64,000 bases of DNA from Dysidea avara (taxonomy: Eukaryota > Porifera > Demospongiae > Dictyoceratida > Dysideidae), in NCBI RefSeq assembly GCF_963678975.1, contig NC_089279.1:32452660-32516659 (forward strand), in the 5' to 3' direction. Each line of letters starts with the position of its first letter. The stretch's first letter is position 1. Below are positions 1 through 11,548 of this stretch, piece after piece. Position numbers and translations under genes: made by a program. A model generated the notes under the pieces. It had not been told where the DNA came from, made no database searches, and saw only the letters and a list, made by a program, of their open reading frames with translations.

Positions 1-197
1 CTCCTCCCCTCCGCACCCTCCACCCACCCACCCCCTATATGATATATGTGCTATACAGGTGAGCATATAAAGTTGCTAAAATTAACAGGTTTCTGTAGAA
101 TCAGTTTTTAAAAAAAAATATTCTAATTGAACAAACAGTACATTTTCATACTATAGCTGAATGACATTAAAATATATTGAATTGTTCTGATATGCAG
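1..197. other. AT-rich non-coding start of window
   Basis: A pyrimidine-rich run of C/T/A opens the window, followed by AT-rich sequence. I see no coding signal or repeat boundary here. Confidence 0.5.
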
Positions 198-729
198 TAC
201 TAAAATGATGAGTGTGAGGAGTGGAGTAAGTAAAAACTGACTTCTAGTGATTTCACCTCTATTTATTATGTTCTTCTACAGTACATATACTTATACTCCT
301 TATCAGTATGTTGCAGGGAATGTACTAGTTATAGTTAACCAACAATAACATCTGGGAGATAGTAGCAAGCTTGTACAATGCTAACAATTTGGTCACATAT
401 TATAGTACACCAACCAGCACATGTAAGAACTAATCATGATAGTGGAAAAACCCCTACAGTTGTGCAGTGAATTTGTATATTACATGTAGGAACAAATTTA
501 GCTACAATAGATTGTCTTAGGAAGGAAAGGTTGTGTCTGAGCTATTTAGTTCAAGGATACAGTGTATCATAGGTAGCACAAATATAGTAAAATGATTTTT
601 GTTTAGCTATTGCTATATATTACGATCTCCAAAACACAATACTGAAAAGTGTATAAATGCTGTAGAGCATAACAAGTAGTGAGAAGTCAGTTTTTGCTTA
701 CTCCACTCCTCGCATTCATCATTTTAGTA
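198..729. mobile_element. MITE with 48-bp terminal inverted repeats, 4-bp TSD
   Basis: Positions 198-245 and 682-729 are inverted copies of each other (45 of 48 positions agree by eye) and begin TACTAAAATGATGA. The element is flanked on both sides by GCAG (194-197 and 730-733), which looks like a 4-bp target-site duplication. The 532-bp interior holds no ORF that resembles a protein. I infer a non-autonomous DNA transposon; the superfamily is not recognised. Confidence 0.75.
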
Positions 730-880
730 GCAGACTGCAAGTTTTCTGAAGACCCTTAGCTAACACGACACTATAAAACCAACCTCAGAATGTAAAAACC
801 AAAAATATGTCAGTCCAGTAGTCCAGTCCAGTGTTCCAGTCCAGTAGTCCAGTCAAGTGATTAGTTACACCAGTTTGTTC
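730..880. repeat. Dispersed repeat with CCAGT tandem tract
   Basis: A short tract of CAGTCCAGT-type units (about 811-860) follows CCAACCTCAGAATGT and AACCAAAAATATGTCAGTCC. The same arrangement, ending in GTGATTAGTTACACC, recurs near 35,714-35,855, so this is a dispersed repeat rather than a simple local expansion. Confidence 0.6.
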
Positions 881-2570
881 TTGCATTTGCCCATACTTTA
901 TGTGCTGGAGAAAATGACATACAATCAAAATGAGCTTATGTCACACTTTTTATGTTGTTAGGTCTATTACTAAAAAACCTACACGTGTTGACTGCCTGAC
1001 ATTTGGGAAGGAACATGACAGTAGGAACCAGGCCAATTGTGTGCTTATAATTGTTGTGAGTTACGTACATTTATTATATTGTTTGTATGTAATCCATATT
1101 ACAGTTGGTGCTGGTTATTTATCTAAAGTTATGGTTATTCATGTTGACTGCAGAATTCTCATAATAATGCATTCATTAATATTTTCCCTGCCTCCACATG
1201 CATAAAAGGAAAAATAAGTGGTCTAGCTACATGAGACTAGCAGGTTGTATGGAGATAAGCTAGCCATCCATTTTCAGATCTGACAACTTTAATGTGGTCA
1301 GATTGAACAGCCAGCCAGAATTGGGAAGGGATGGTCATAAAATAATCTAATTTGATTGATGATGTAATTAAAGTTTCAAAATAAGTAAATCTAAGATATT
1401 TTTTTACAACTTTTCTTAATTTTGCTATGCATAGCTACAAACATAAAAAATGTGATGGTTGTACAATGAAAATACAGTCATGACATAGATGTGGGAAATA
1501 GTAATATTATAGATGGCTTGCTGTAGTCAATCCATATCAGAAAACGTTTATACTGATCCCAGCTATTGAGAAGGTACCATAGTGGGACCGGCATTGGCTA
1601 CCTAAGTAACACAGCTTCTCAAAACGCATTATAATTTATTAATGTCTGGATGGCATGTCACAGCACACAGTAGATTTATACAGTATCAACAAACATTGGT
1701 CATATAAGCACATGTACAACTGATCACAATTTTCTCAGTGAGTGAGTGTGTTTTCCTTAATCCTTCAATATGGCCTGTCTCTGCAATCATAGGTTGTTGG
1801 GGGTAGTGTTTTTAATTTTCAAAGCAAGCGTATTATTTTAACGTTTTCTTCTTGTTCTCATCATCCAGGTGACATTGTTGAGGAAGACGAGCAATTCCAC
1901 CTGTAGTATATAGCACATTGTACAGTTAATTTAGGGTAGCATGGACATTAATTTTAAGTATATGTATAGCAACTTCTTTGTTGCAAAAAATTGAAATTGT
2001 AAATTATTTTGGATAGAGGCATAACTTGTACATCCAAATCATACGCACAATTAAGTAGCTATACCCACTTAAAATCATACATTATACTATAGTGTCTATC
2101 CAGCAGATGCTAGGGGAGTTGGAGTCAATCATTGATTGGGGTAAAGAATTCCAACCATTAATCACTCTAACTGAAAAGAAAGATAATCTTGACAAGCAAT
2201 TTGTATGTGCATGGCTTGAATAATTTCATGTTATTCCCTCTTCTTGTTGTTGTGATTGTGGAGAATGACAAAAACCTCTCTGTATTTGTTACAGAAATCG
2301 TTGATCATTTGGTACTAAAATAGCAGATCTCCTCTGAGCCTTCAGTACTACTGTAAAGACGGTAGATTTAAATAGTGCAATCGATCATATTAAGACAAAT
2401 CACAACAGGTGGTAATCATTCTAGTGGCTCTTCATTGTATAGCTTCTATCTTATGTTTATCCATGATGTAATATGGCTCCCAAATTGCATTGTTATACTC
2501 AAGCAGTGGACGGACTAGGGATTTGGCATGTCATCCAAGTCCATACATTCAAATACTTTAGAAATAAGAC
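881..2570. other. Non-coding stretch, nothing recognised
   Basis: AT-rich sequence. The open frames here (the longest is about 90 codons near 930-1205) have no recognisable domain or codon pattern. No RNA gene or element boundary was found. Confidence 0.5.
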
Positions 2571-3067
2571 CAGTGTTGGGAGTAATGCATTACATAATAT
2601 TATTACTTTTGTGGTAACAAAGTAATTTAACGAAATACGCTATAAAAACAGGTAATATAACTTAAGTTATTTTACTTACAAATATAATGTGTTACCTAAG
2701 TAATATAGTTACTGTAACGAATCTAATATTATTACTACAAGTAACAAAGTTACTAATCTCGTTAGTAATCCACTGAGTAACGCCTAGCCACAATGAAGTA
2801 ATGAAGCCTACTGAATGAAGCTTATTGACCAGCTTCTTACTTATAACCAAGATTTGCACATTGTCCAACAACGCAATCATGTCACGTGATAAGGTGGTAG
2901 TTTCACATGTGACAACTTAAGGCTGTGGACACAAAGTAATATAATATGTAATATTATTATAGTTACTTTATTTTATGGGTAATATGTAACTGTAACTAAA
3001 TAGTTCAGTTGCAAGTAATATGTAATATGTAACTAGTTACTTTTAAAAAGTAACTTGCCCAACACAG
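2571..3067. mobile_element. hAT-type MITE (CAGTGTTGGG family), copy 1
   Basis: It starts CAGTGTTGGG and ends CCCAACACAG, with GTAAC/GTTAC-rich subterminal sequence. It is closely related over its whole length to the element at 13,831-14,352. The flanking octamers AATAAGAC and AATAATAT agree at only 5 of 8 positions, so any target-site duplication has decayed; this copy looks older than its relative. No coding capacity. Confidence 0.8.
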
Positions 3068-4500
3068 AATAATATCTAAATTACAGTTAACCTTCTTTGC
3101 AGTAAAATTTGTGTGAATGTAGAATTTTAGTTTAGAATCCATGTAAATTACCACTGATACAAAATAGTGCTAAAAGACCAATGGGTTCAAGTTTATACTG
3201 TATAAAATACTATCCTGTAGTCATCTCAATGCCAGCTTTTCACAAGTTATACATAATTGAATGATCACTTTTTCACATATGAAATTGGTACATGTCTATA
3301 ATTATGTAAACAATTACATATTCAATTAATCAGCAAATATTGTACCTTCTTTAGTTCATGGTTATGATCAGTGTTAATTAAAGTTACAACAAAGTGAGAT
3401 ATCCTCTGAAGCACCGTTTCACTTTAGTCAATGATTTTAGCTTAGGTTCCCTGGCTCGTGATAAACACCTCATACAGGTTTTTCCTCTAGTGTTCACCCT
3501 CCACTGCCTAACTGGTAAAGCAGATTAAAAAACATAAAAATGGAGTTTAATTTTTTCAACTAAAACACCTTTCCTATTTACAAAACACACATATAATATA
3601 ATTCACACAAATTGTCAAAATTTTGTCATATAACTAATACCAGGTTCTTCCCTATAGAGCTAACCAGCATGTGCCATATTTTAAGTTTCTACCTACAACT
3701 TATTAATTTATTAGCAAAACCCTTAGGGGTAACATGCTAATGTACAAGCACAGTAATAATCATTATGTAAATAAGTACAACTTAAATATTTTTGTCAACT
3801 TCATATAGATCAGGGTAGGGTAGAGAATTTTGTTCAATAGTTGTCTTTGGGGAAAAAGAGTTATGGTAAATTTCTGTACTGGGTTGGTAGTGAGAGAATT
3901 TTGGGTGATATTAGCTCTAGTGTTTGTAAACGACGGCGACAGCAGGTAGTAGTACAGCTAGTTACAATGGAATAATACTCTCTTGATCCTGTTCAACTGG
4001 TGCACTATCATTTATTAGTTGGATGCAGTAAGCGCTACACACTAGGATATCAATCTCCACTTCCACCTCCGTCCCATAGGTGGCATCCCTCACCTAATCA
4101 AGGGATGCTATAGTAACCAATCCACAAGCTTTGAATTTCTGCCTACTAATTAGAGAACCTCTAGGAAGGTGGATGAGCTGCAAGTAGATGATAGCTGGGA
4201 ACCACAGAAGCAGATGCTTCTCCTCGTGAGAGGTGTGCATAAAGCAACTCAACTTTAAGGAAAGCCGGGGAGGCCTATGATGCCTGGTCTCAATCACTAA
4301 AACAGGGATATGGAGTGGTGCCATTAGACACAATGAAGTGGTGTGTTACCAGCCCATGACATGGATGTAGGAGTATAGAGCCAAACATACAGGCTCCTTG
4401 ACATACATACAGGCTCCTTGAGCCTTCTTCACCTGTAACACAAATACTAAATACTATCACACACCCACACACAGAGAGGCAGCAATCACATATTATCAAC
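3068..4500. other. Non-coding stretch with a small tandem duplication
   Basis: No coding signal was recognised. A unit containing ATACAGGCTCCTTGA occurs twice in direct orientation near 4,388-4,422. Short open frames on the minus strand at 4,094-4,499 show no family resemblance. Confidence 0.45.
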
Positions 4501-4549
4501 TGAGCTTACAGCTGTTTAATTGGGTATCATTTCAACTAAACACTTGTGG

Positions 4550-4827
4550 TTTAGTTCTTACTCTCTTTCTAGCAGCTTCAATCTCGCACAAACCCGGCCT
4601 TCTCGTATCTGCTAATTTTTTCTTCTAATTAGGAAAAATCGCGAACCTATCGCCAACAGGACACATAGTCATAGGATTCCATCTGCATCTTCCCACCAGA
4701 TTGCACACAAGTTCAGGATAGTTCAAGTATACTAACGCCGTATTATGTTAAAAGAGGATCACGTGATCCGAACCGGACGAATAGCGTGGTGAAATTGGCG
4801 TCCGGAACCGGACGAATAGCCACTACC
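4550..4827. repeat. Dispersed repeat R1, copy A
   Basis: This stretch matches the sequence on both sides of the palindromic element at 39.66-45.51 kb. Shared blocks include TAGCAGCTTCAATCT, GCGAACCTATCGCCAAC, GGATCACGTG and a twice-repeated CCGGACGAATAGC. Copy A is uninterrupted at GCGAACCTATCGCCAAC and so records the pre-insertion state of the other copy. It is cut on its right by the BEL element LTR. Confidence 0.7.
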
Positions 4828-5092
4828 TGTAGCGGGGTTATGATGGTATAGATGACGTACCTGTCACAGCACCAAAAATGTGGCGGGTCAAGATGGGGTA
4901 CGCCAATCGCGAGGTTCGACCAAGGATGGACGAGACAGGGAACGATTCGGATACACTACGCACACTATGAAACTCGTGTCAATACCACAATCGCCACTCT
5001 CAACATGTACACGCATGCGTACAATATACTAAATAATAATATTACATCATAATAAATACCTATACAAGTTCTACAGTTCGTCCGTTGTGACA
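4828..5092 (-). repeat. BEL element 3' LTR
   Basis: 265 bp, bounded by TG...CA on the plus strand. It is nearly identical to 10,504-10,768. The last pol frame runs into it and stops at 5,060. Confidence 0.9.
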
Positions 5093-5872
5093 TCCTCCGG
5101 GGGGGGGGGGGGCAGAAAGAAGTTGAACCCACTCTTTCACTCTATCAGTAGCCTTTCTAGCAGAAGCTCTCTGTGGGCAATTATCTTTACTCCTGGGTTG
5201 ATCTGAATCACTACTAGGTTGCATTGTAAGAATTCCTTCTGGTTCAACTATGGCGTCATCTGCTTCATTAAGTTCTATGGGATACAGCTTGGTGATGGGT
5301 CTGCTTGTGGTTCCATTACTGGTGCGTATGGTAGCTGCTCGCACAAGTCCATCTCTACCAATAATCAATTCTTCAACTATGGCCATTTTCCAGGTTATTC
5401 GTGGGGTGTCATCGTGAACAATGACGACATCGCCCTTCTTCACACATTGTTTGTTATCCCCTGATGCCTTGTGGTACTCCCGTACTGAAGTGAGGTACTC
5501 ATGACACCACCTCTTCCTAAAGTCACTGAGCACAGCTACCTGTAGTCTAGCTCTCTTGCGTAGCTGTACTGCTGCTCCATAATTCGGGTCCGCAAGCTCA
5601 TCAATGTCAATTTGCTGGTGTGGGAGGCATGTAATTCTGCGTCCATGTAAAAGATGCGCAGGTGTCAAGGGCTCTGGGTCTCCAAGGTCTGAGGGAACGA
5701 ACGTCAGTGGGCGGTCATTGAGTATCGCCTCTATTTCAACAATGATGGTTTCTAATGTTGATAGTGGGACGTGGCGTCTTCCAAGCACTTTCTTGATGGC
5801 AGTCTTGGTGAGCCCAATTAAACGTCCCAAAAACCCCCATACCAGGGAGCTCTCTTGGGTATAAATCTCCAC
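5060..5872 (-). pseudogene. BEL pol C-terminal part (end of integrase)
   Basis: This 270-codon open segment holds the region after the integrase core (ILNDRPLTF is typical of BEL/Pao integrases), followed by a C-terminal tail with the PAHLLHGR motif. It is joined out of frame to the upstream segment near 5,830. The break is a one-base loss in the codon where the family carries the catalytic glutamate of the DDE triad. The segment ends inside the 3' LTR, next to a run of about 14 G (5,099-5,112, plus strand) that encodes a proline stretch. The segment is certain; activity is ruled out. Confidence 0.88.
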
Positions 5873-7326
5873 GAGACGCCTCTCTTGCCCAGCTCCTCCT
5901 TGACTTCTGGCAACTGCATTAAGGAGTGTAACTCTTCTGCCGCTGATGAATAGGTCGAGCCATTATCGGATATCATTATTCTTTGGAGGGATCTCCGTGC
6001 TACAAACTTGCGGAATGCCAACAGAAAGGTTTGAGCTGTTAGGTCCTGCACTAGCTCCAGATGAACTGCACGAGTAGTGGCGCAAGTAAAGAGACACAAG
6101 TACACTTTCACCTCCTGCCTTCCTTGCTGTACATACAAGGCCCCTGTGAAATCCACTCCTGTGAATGTAAAGGGGTGTACATCATGTGTTCGCAATTTAG
6201 GCAGGGGAGGGGGGTCTGGAGCGAAATAAGGCTTCCCAGATACTTTACGACAGACAGTACAGTGATGTAAAATTGACTTTATGTACTGTCGAGCAGCTGG
6301 AATCCAGTAGGATTGTCGTAAGGCTGTCAATGTTGCAGTGGCACCTGAGTGACAAAGTCTCACATGTATATCAACAATAACTAACTTTGATAATGAATGT
6401 CTTGGTGGCAACAGGTATGGAAACTTGGTCGTCTCATTTACTGGAGCATTATGAATGCGTCCACCACACCATAGCAAGCCATCTGTATCTAAGAATAATC
6501 GGAGCTGCCTAACGAGTAGTACTCTGGGGGTTCTGGGTTGCTTCATAATCAGCTGGAGATTGTTGACTTCTTTCCAGTATATTGCTTGCTGTGTATCCTT
6601 TACCCACTTGAGGTTAACCATATGAAGTTCTTCAGCAGTGACAGGACCAAATTGCCTTCGCTGTGGCTGTGCCTTCAGATTGCCTACAAAACGAATAACA
6701 TATGCACTGATACACAACAACTTGTTAAGCGAGCTGTATCTGTCAGTAGAGATGACACAGTGTAGACCTAAGTTTGGTGGAGGTCGTTGAGTGGGGATAA
6801 ATTCTGTTGCCACTGCCGCTGCTAAGACAAGTGGTGGTAAGGGTGGTGGCTGGAATGATGGCCACTGGCTTGGTGTAGTGAGCCACTTAGGTCCATAATT
6901 CCACAGTGATGAGGACATCAATGTTTCAGTGCTAGTACCCCTTGATAACAAATCAGCTGGGTTCTCAGAAGTAGGACAATAATTCCAGTTGGCAGACGGC
7001 AGCAAGGAGTTCATCTCTGTTGTGCGATGACGTACGAATACCGGAAGGGGTTTATGGCTCTTAATCCAGTGTAGCACGATCTGACTGTCAGACCATATGT
7101 AGATTGGTGAGTCATCAAAGGGGATTGCCTTCAGCACGAAATGTGTCAGACGAGTGGCCACCAGTGCTGCCATGAGTTCCAGGCGTGGTATAGTTATTGA
7201 CTTCAGAGGTGCCACGCGGGCTTTCGCTATGACAAATGACACTTGGTTGTTCTGGGTAAAAAACACTACAGCTCCATATGCTTGTTGGCTAGCAACAGCA
7301 AAACAGTGGATAGTTGGATGTGGCAT
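5818..7326 (-). pseudogene. BEL pol middle part (RNase H and integrase core)
   Basis: Residues about 10-120 are the RNase H domain, with PRLELMAAL and WSDSQIVLHWI. The first catalytic Asp of the family appears as Val in FAVASQQAYG. Residues about 330-380 carry the HHCC zinc site of integrase, ending in CTVCRK. The next two acidic residues of the DDE core are visible in GVDFTG and ISDNGSTY. The frame ends at GGFWDV, where the reading frame is lost. It is separated from the RT segment by a frameshift near 7,330. Confidence 0.88.
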
Positions 7327-7333
7327 GCGTGCA

Positions 7334-10033
7334 TCAAAATAACATCGACTTAGCTACGGGAAATTTGGCTGTACTCTTTAAATCAGTAGCAATGTGTCTC
7401 CACTGGGTTTGCAGATCATCATCTAATGGCTCATCCCATGTGATCTTTAACTGCCATAGCTTCTGCATCATTATCTTGGCTTGTATGACCACAGGCGCAA
7501 CAAATCCCAGGGGATCAAATATCTTCGATAAATCCTGCAAAACTTCTTGTTTGGTTACCAAGTGGTCATAAGCTAGAATAGATGGTTTTTCAGCCAGGTG
7601 AAGTATATCTGATGTGGGGTTCCAGCGAAGTCCCAATACATTAACGGACAGGGCTCCTTCAGCAGTGTTGTCCTTGGTAGCTGCAGCTGTAAGTTCAGCA
7701 CTATTGGAAGACCAACTACGCAAGTTGAGCCTTGCTTCGCCTATGATGGTTCTGGCTTGTCTATAATAAGCCACTGCTGCTTGTTCTGTATCACAGCCAG
7801 ATATGATGTTGTCCACATAGAGGTTAGAGAGCATATCTTTTGACACAGGTGAGTTGTATTGCTTGAGATGGTATTGCAACACGGCATTCAGCATAAATGG
7901 TGAGCTAGTAGCACCAAATGGTACAACTTTAAAGCGGTAGACACAAAGTGGGCTGGAAAGATCTGTTGGATCAGAAAGCCAAAAGAAGCGTGTATAGTTC
8001 CTATCATCCGGGAGTAGCCGTACATGTAAGAAAGCCTTCTCAGTGTCTGTTGATAAACCAAATGTGTGAGACCTGAAGCGGACAAGAAGGGTGCATAAAT
8101 CATTGTCACATGGTGAACCAATGATCAGACAATCATTGAGGCTGGGGTGTTTCGATGATTGTCGACAACTGCAGTCAAACACAATACGCATGGGTGTTGT
8201 AGAATCTTTTTCCACAGCGTGATGAGGAATGTAGTGAACACCAGTGTGTGTTGTAGATTGGTCATCTAGGTGCTCAATGAAACACTTAGCTTCCTGCTCT
8301 GCAATGATTCGGCTGTACACCTTCAGTAGTTCAGGGGTTTGGGACAAACGCTTCACAAGTTGATTGGTTCTCTGCTTGGCTACAGTGAAATTAGTAGGGA
8401 GATCAGGGTGGTCTAGCTTCCACGGAAATCTAGCAACATAAGCTACATCATGATCACGTGTGACACAAGAGGTTGAGTAGTTGTCTAGTACCTTGTCTTC
8501 TGAAATTTCATCAGGAGGGGTCACACCTACAGATTCTAAGTCCCAAAAATGTTCCAAGTTCAACTCATTAGGTAAAAGATTGAGCATCATGGCACTGTTG
8601 GTAGTAGTAATAAATTGTCCAGCTGTGATTGGAGCTGGTCCAGAGATCAAATAACCTAATTTAGACTCCACTGCTTTGGGTCCATCACCTCTTACAATAA
8701 CATCTCCGACTACATCCCAATAGTGGTCCGCGCCCACGAGAAGAGAAATGTCAAACTCCTTATCTGCACTGAGTGGGTGGGCTAGGGGGAGATTCTGAAG
8801 GTGTGGGAGATGAGCTACATTAAGGGTCACTGTGTTCTGCAATGGTGTAGCGATGTGAGGTACCACAAGCACAGTCATTGGTATGGTTTGGCCAGTCAGA
8901 GTATCTAGACTGATCACTGCAACATTGACTTCCTGGTTTAGTTTACGGTGTGCCGCAAAGGATGATATTACAATGTCTTCCTTACGATGAGGTTGTAGGG
9001 CCAAGGTATTTGCTACGCCTTCAGTGATAAATGACCTCTGGGAGCCTTTGTCGAATAAAACATTAGCCTTTGAATGGTAAATTCCGTTTCTGTTGGTTGC
9101 TACAGCTGTTTTGAGAAGGCAAACGGTATTCTGTGGTAGTGGAACAGTCACTGACAAGGAAGCGGTGTCCACTGCATTAGTGTTTGTAGCAGTGGCTGGC
9201 TGATGTGTATGGTTCTGTGTTGGAGTCGCAGGTTGGGTGGACCTGTCTGAGGTGCCACCATGTTGGCCATTTGTGCACAGACTAGTGTGGTGTTTCCTCT
9301 GGCAGTTGTGGCAACGATGTCTGGAATTACACAAGGACACTTTGTGGTGTCCTAGACAGTTGTAGCAGAGCTTATTTTGACAAACTATGTCACACCGCTG
9401 CTTAGAATCTTTGAACGATTCACAGAGAGATGGATTATGAGGGCCTGCACAAAATGGACATCGTTGTTGTTTGCTCTTAACTGTTGTAACAGGTTTCCTT
9501 GTGTCAGTATGAAATGCTGCTGTTGGGAGAGTTACAGAAATATGGGGTTCTGTTTGTGATCCCATCTCAAGTATGTATATTTCATTCAGAATAGCTGTTT
9601 GTAGTTCTGACAATGTCCATTCCTTCTTGCCATGTGCCCTTACTAGATTCTGCTTGGTCTTGGATGGTAACTTATTCAGAAGTATGGTCACAAGGAGACT
9701 GCCATAGAAGTCCTCTGGCTTCCCAAGGGTTGATAGACTACGAATGTGTCCCTCAGTTGCATCATAAAATTCACGCAAGCTAGAAAGAGAGTTGCTTGGA
9801 CTGTTAAGGTCAATCAGGGCTTGCATGTGGGCATCCACCTGCTTGTATGTCTGCCCGAAGCGTTCTTTCAATAAGGTAACTGAGTGTACGTAATTGTCAA
9901 TGGTTAACTGGAATCCAGCTATGACACGGGCTGCATCTTCAAGGAGCTGTGCTCGCAGGTAGCTGAGTTTCTGCACTCCAGTCAAGGTGGGATTGTTGCG
10001 GACTGCAGCCTCGAAGCAGTCCCAAAATGACTG
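7334..10033 (-). pseudogene. BEL gag-protease-reverse transcriptase segment
   Basis: The frame is open from just below the nonsense codon at 10,034; the first Met is at 9,985. Counting from that Met, residues 1-145 are BEL-type gag and 176-237 hold a cysteine/histidine cluster including a CCHC knuckle (CYNCLGHHKVSLC). An aspartic-protease-like region follows, with DKG at 312-314 where the family has D-S/T-G. Reverse transcriptase spans about 595-830, with DTEKAF near 647 and YVDN at 723-726. The protease change should abolish catalysis. YVDN in place of YVDD also occurs in some BEL elements as far as I recall, so I do not count it as damage. Confidence 0.9.
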
Positions 10034-10471
10034 CTAGTAGAGGGGATTTCCAGTGAACTGTGGTAGATCTAACTTGGGAAGTCGGGTGAAATGTTCATGA
10101 ACTGGCACTGACGGTGATGGTGGTAGTGGTTGAACATCAGTTCTCTGTGGAGTCACAGCTAAAGCGGAAGTAGTGGGCGTAAGACGTTGTTTGATCTTAG
10201 CCTTTGCTGTTGATATTGAAGAGCTGATTTCTTCGGTTTGCAGTTCTATCTCAGTATCATCTGTAGTGCTTTCGAGGATTTTTGCATCTAGGTTTGAGAT
10301 CAATTCTTGCTTTCTCTCGAGTTGCTCATATTAGTCCTTTAATGTAGCGATCTTATCTTCACTAAGAGGAGGTTGCGCTTCATTTAGAATATCCGTGAGT
10401 GTCTGTAGTAACTTTGTGAGGTGAACCCTGTATCCTCGTCGGGATGAAACAAGCCTCTTCAGTTCTGCCAT
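10034..10471 (-). pseudogene. BEL gag N-terminal part
   Basis: A Met codon at 10,469-10,471 opens a frame beginning MAELKRLVSSRRGY. It lies 30-odd bases inside the 5' LTR edge and fits the gag start. Two nonsense codons interrupt it: TAA (plus-strand 10,331-10,333) and TAG (plus-strand 10,034-10,036). The predicted product is coiled and charged, with a Pro-rich stretch, and ends in a LPQFTGNP block typical of the start of BEL gag. Confidence 0.75.
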
Positions 10472-10477
10472 CGTCCG

Positions 10478-10503
10478 AATTAAATGATTCACAGCACCAA
10501 AAA
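10478..10503 (-). promoter_or_regulatory. Candidate primer-binding site of the BEL element
   Basis: Directly inside the 5' LTR the minus strand reads TTTTTGGTGCTGTGAATC. TGG is the expected complement of a tRNA CCA end, so TGGTGCTGTGAATC is the candidate primer-binding site. The cognate tRNA was not identified. The same TTTTTGGTGCTGTGA string occurs a second time inside each LTR. Confidence 0.5.
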
Positions 10504-10768
10504 TGTAGCGGGGTTATGATAGTATAGATGACGTACCTGTCACAGCACCAAAAATGTGGCGGGTTAAGATGGGGTACGCCAATCGCGAGGTTCGACCAAG
10601 GATGGACGAGACAGGGAAGGATTCGGATACACTACGCACACTATGAAACTCGTGTCAATACCACAATCGCCACTCTCAACATGTACACGCATGCGTACAA
10701 TATACTAACTAATAATATTACATCATAATAAATACCTATACAAGTTCTACAGTTCGTCCATTGTGACA
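10504..10768 (-). repeat. BEL element 5' LTR
   Basis: 265 bp, same boundaries as 4,828-5,092, with about five substitutions between the two. It contains an internal imperfect duplication of its own inner edge: TGTAGCGGGGTTATGAT at the edge, and TGTGGCGGGTTAAGAT about 45 bp further in, each preceded by CACAGCACCAAAAA. Confidence 0.9.
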
Positions 10769-10889
10769 CTATCTTTCTTGTATAAAGGCTGGACAATACC
10801 ATATTGAAGTAACAGAGGAATTAAAAAGACTTTCAGCATGGTCGTCCAGCTTATTTTGATGTGTCTGTTCGTAGCACTACCCAGCCTTC

Positions 10890-11521
10890 TCACTGTTAAA
10901 ATGAGGTGTTACAGGTGCACCCATCGTAAAGGTGTTCATGTACACCCATGGTATTTACAACATCCTAAGGGAGTACTGTAGCACTAGGGGTGTTATTAAA
11001 CACCACAAATGTCACTTTATTCCCCATAATAGCTAAGCCACTGTAAGGGTGTTTGCCTACACCTTGGTATATTGAAACCCACAATCGGATGCTTCTATTA
11101 AAAATTAGGTTATAAATACATTTTGTTAACTTCTATAAGAGTGACTTGGAAACAACCATGTGATAAGTATAAAAGTGTTGCAAAAATATAATTGTGTACT
11201 GCTAATGTGGTTTGTTGTTGTTAATCATTGCGTATAAATTGAAATCAACATGAAGGTTACTGAAATGTTATAGCAAGCCTACATTTCTTTTCAACAAAAT
11301 GCCACCATGGAGAGCACTAGAACACCTTTAAAGTGTACTGTGACGCCTTTATAGCTATTCCTAAAACACCCTTAGGGAGTATTGTAACGCCTTTGTAACA
11401 CCTTTTAGTTGCTCCGAGAGCACCCCTGGGGAATACTACAACTCCCTTCAAAGGAGTTTAATTTACACGGCAGTTAGAACTCCTCTAATGGTGATTGGAT
11501 TACACCCTATTTTTAACAGTG
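10890..11521. mobile_element. MITE rich in GGTGTT / AACACC subterminal motifs
   Basis: The left end reads CACTGTTAAAATGAGGTGTTAC. The right end is its imperfect inverse (GATTACACCCTATTTTTAACAGTG). Between them GGTGTT or AACACC hexamers and CCTTTA/TAAGGG blocks recur many times in both orientations. No ORF and no clear target duplication. I infer a non-autonomous DNA transposon with repeated transposase-binding-like motifs. Confidence 0.6.
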
Positions 11522-11548
11522 CGATCTCACATTTCTTTTTCTTCTTGT

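Larger units (their letters stand above)
4828..10768 (-). mobile_element. BEL/Pao LTR retrotransposon, complete but decayed
   Basis: Two 265-bp direct repeats bound an internal region that codes, on the minus strand, gag, protease, reverse transcriptase, RNase H and integrase in BEL/Pao order. The flanking pentamers are CTACC (left) and CTATC (right), a plausible 5-bp target duplication with one change. By eye the LTRs differ at about five positions, which suggests a fairly recent insertion. The reading frame is broken by two nonsense codons and two frameshifts, and several catalytic residues are altered, so this copy should not encode a working polyprotein. It is inserted in repeat R1. Confidence 0.92.

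Noticed and set aside
930-1205. 91-codon open frame
   Set aside because: No domain, no conserved pattern, AT-rich surroundings; likely chance.
5099-5112. Run of G as an assembly gap or sequencing artefact
   Set aside because: It lies in frame as a proline stretch near the end of pol; its length may be imprecise but nothing shows an artefact.
5219-5464. Plus-strand frames within the BEL element (for example 5,219-5,464 and 5,604-5,864)
   Set aside because: Antisense shadows of gag-pol.
7888-8121. YVDN in the BEL reverse transcriptase taken as inactivation
   Set aside because: This variant of YVDD is, as I recall, found in other BEL elements, so it is not evidence of damage by itself.
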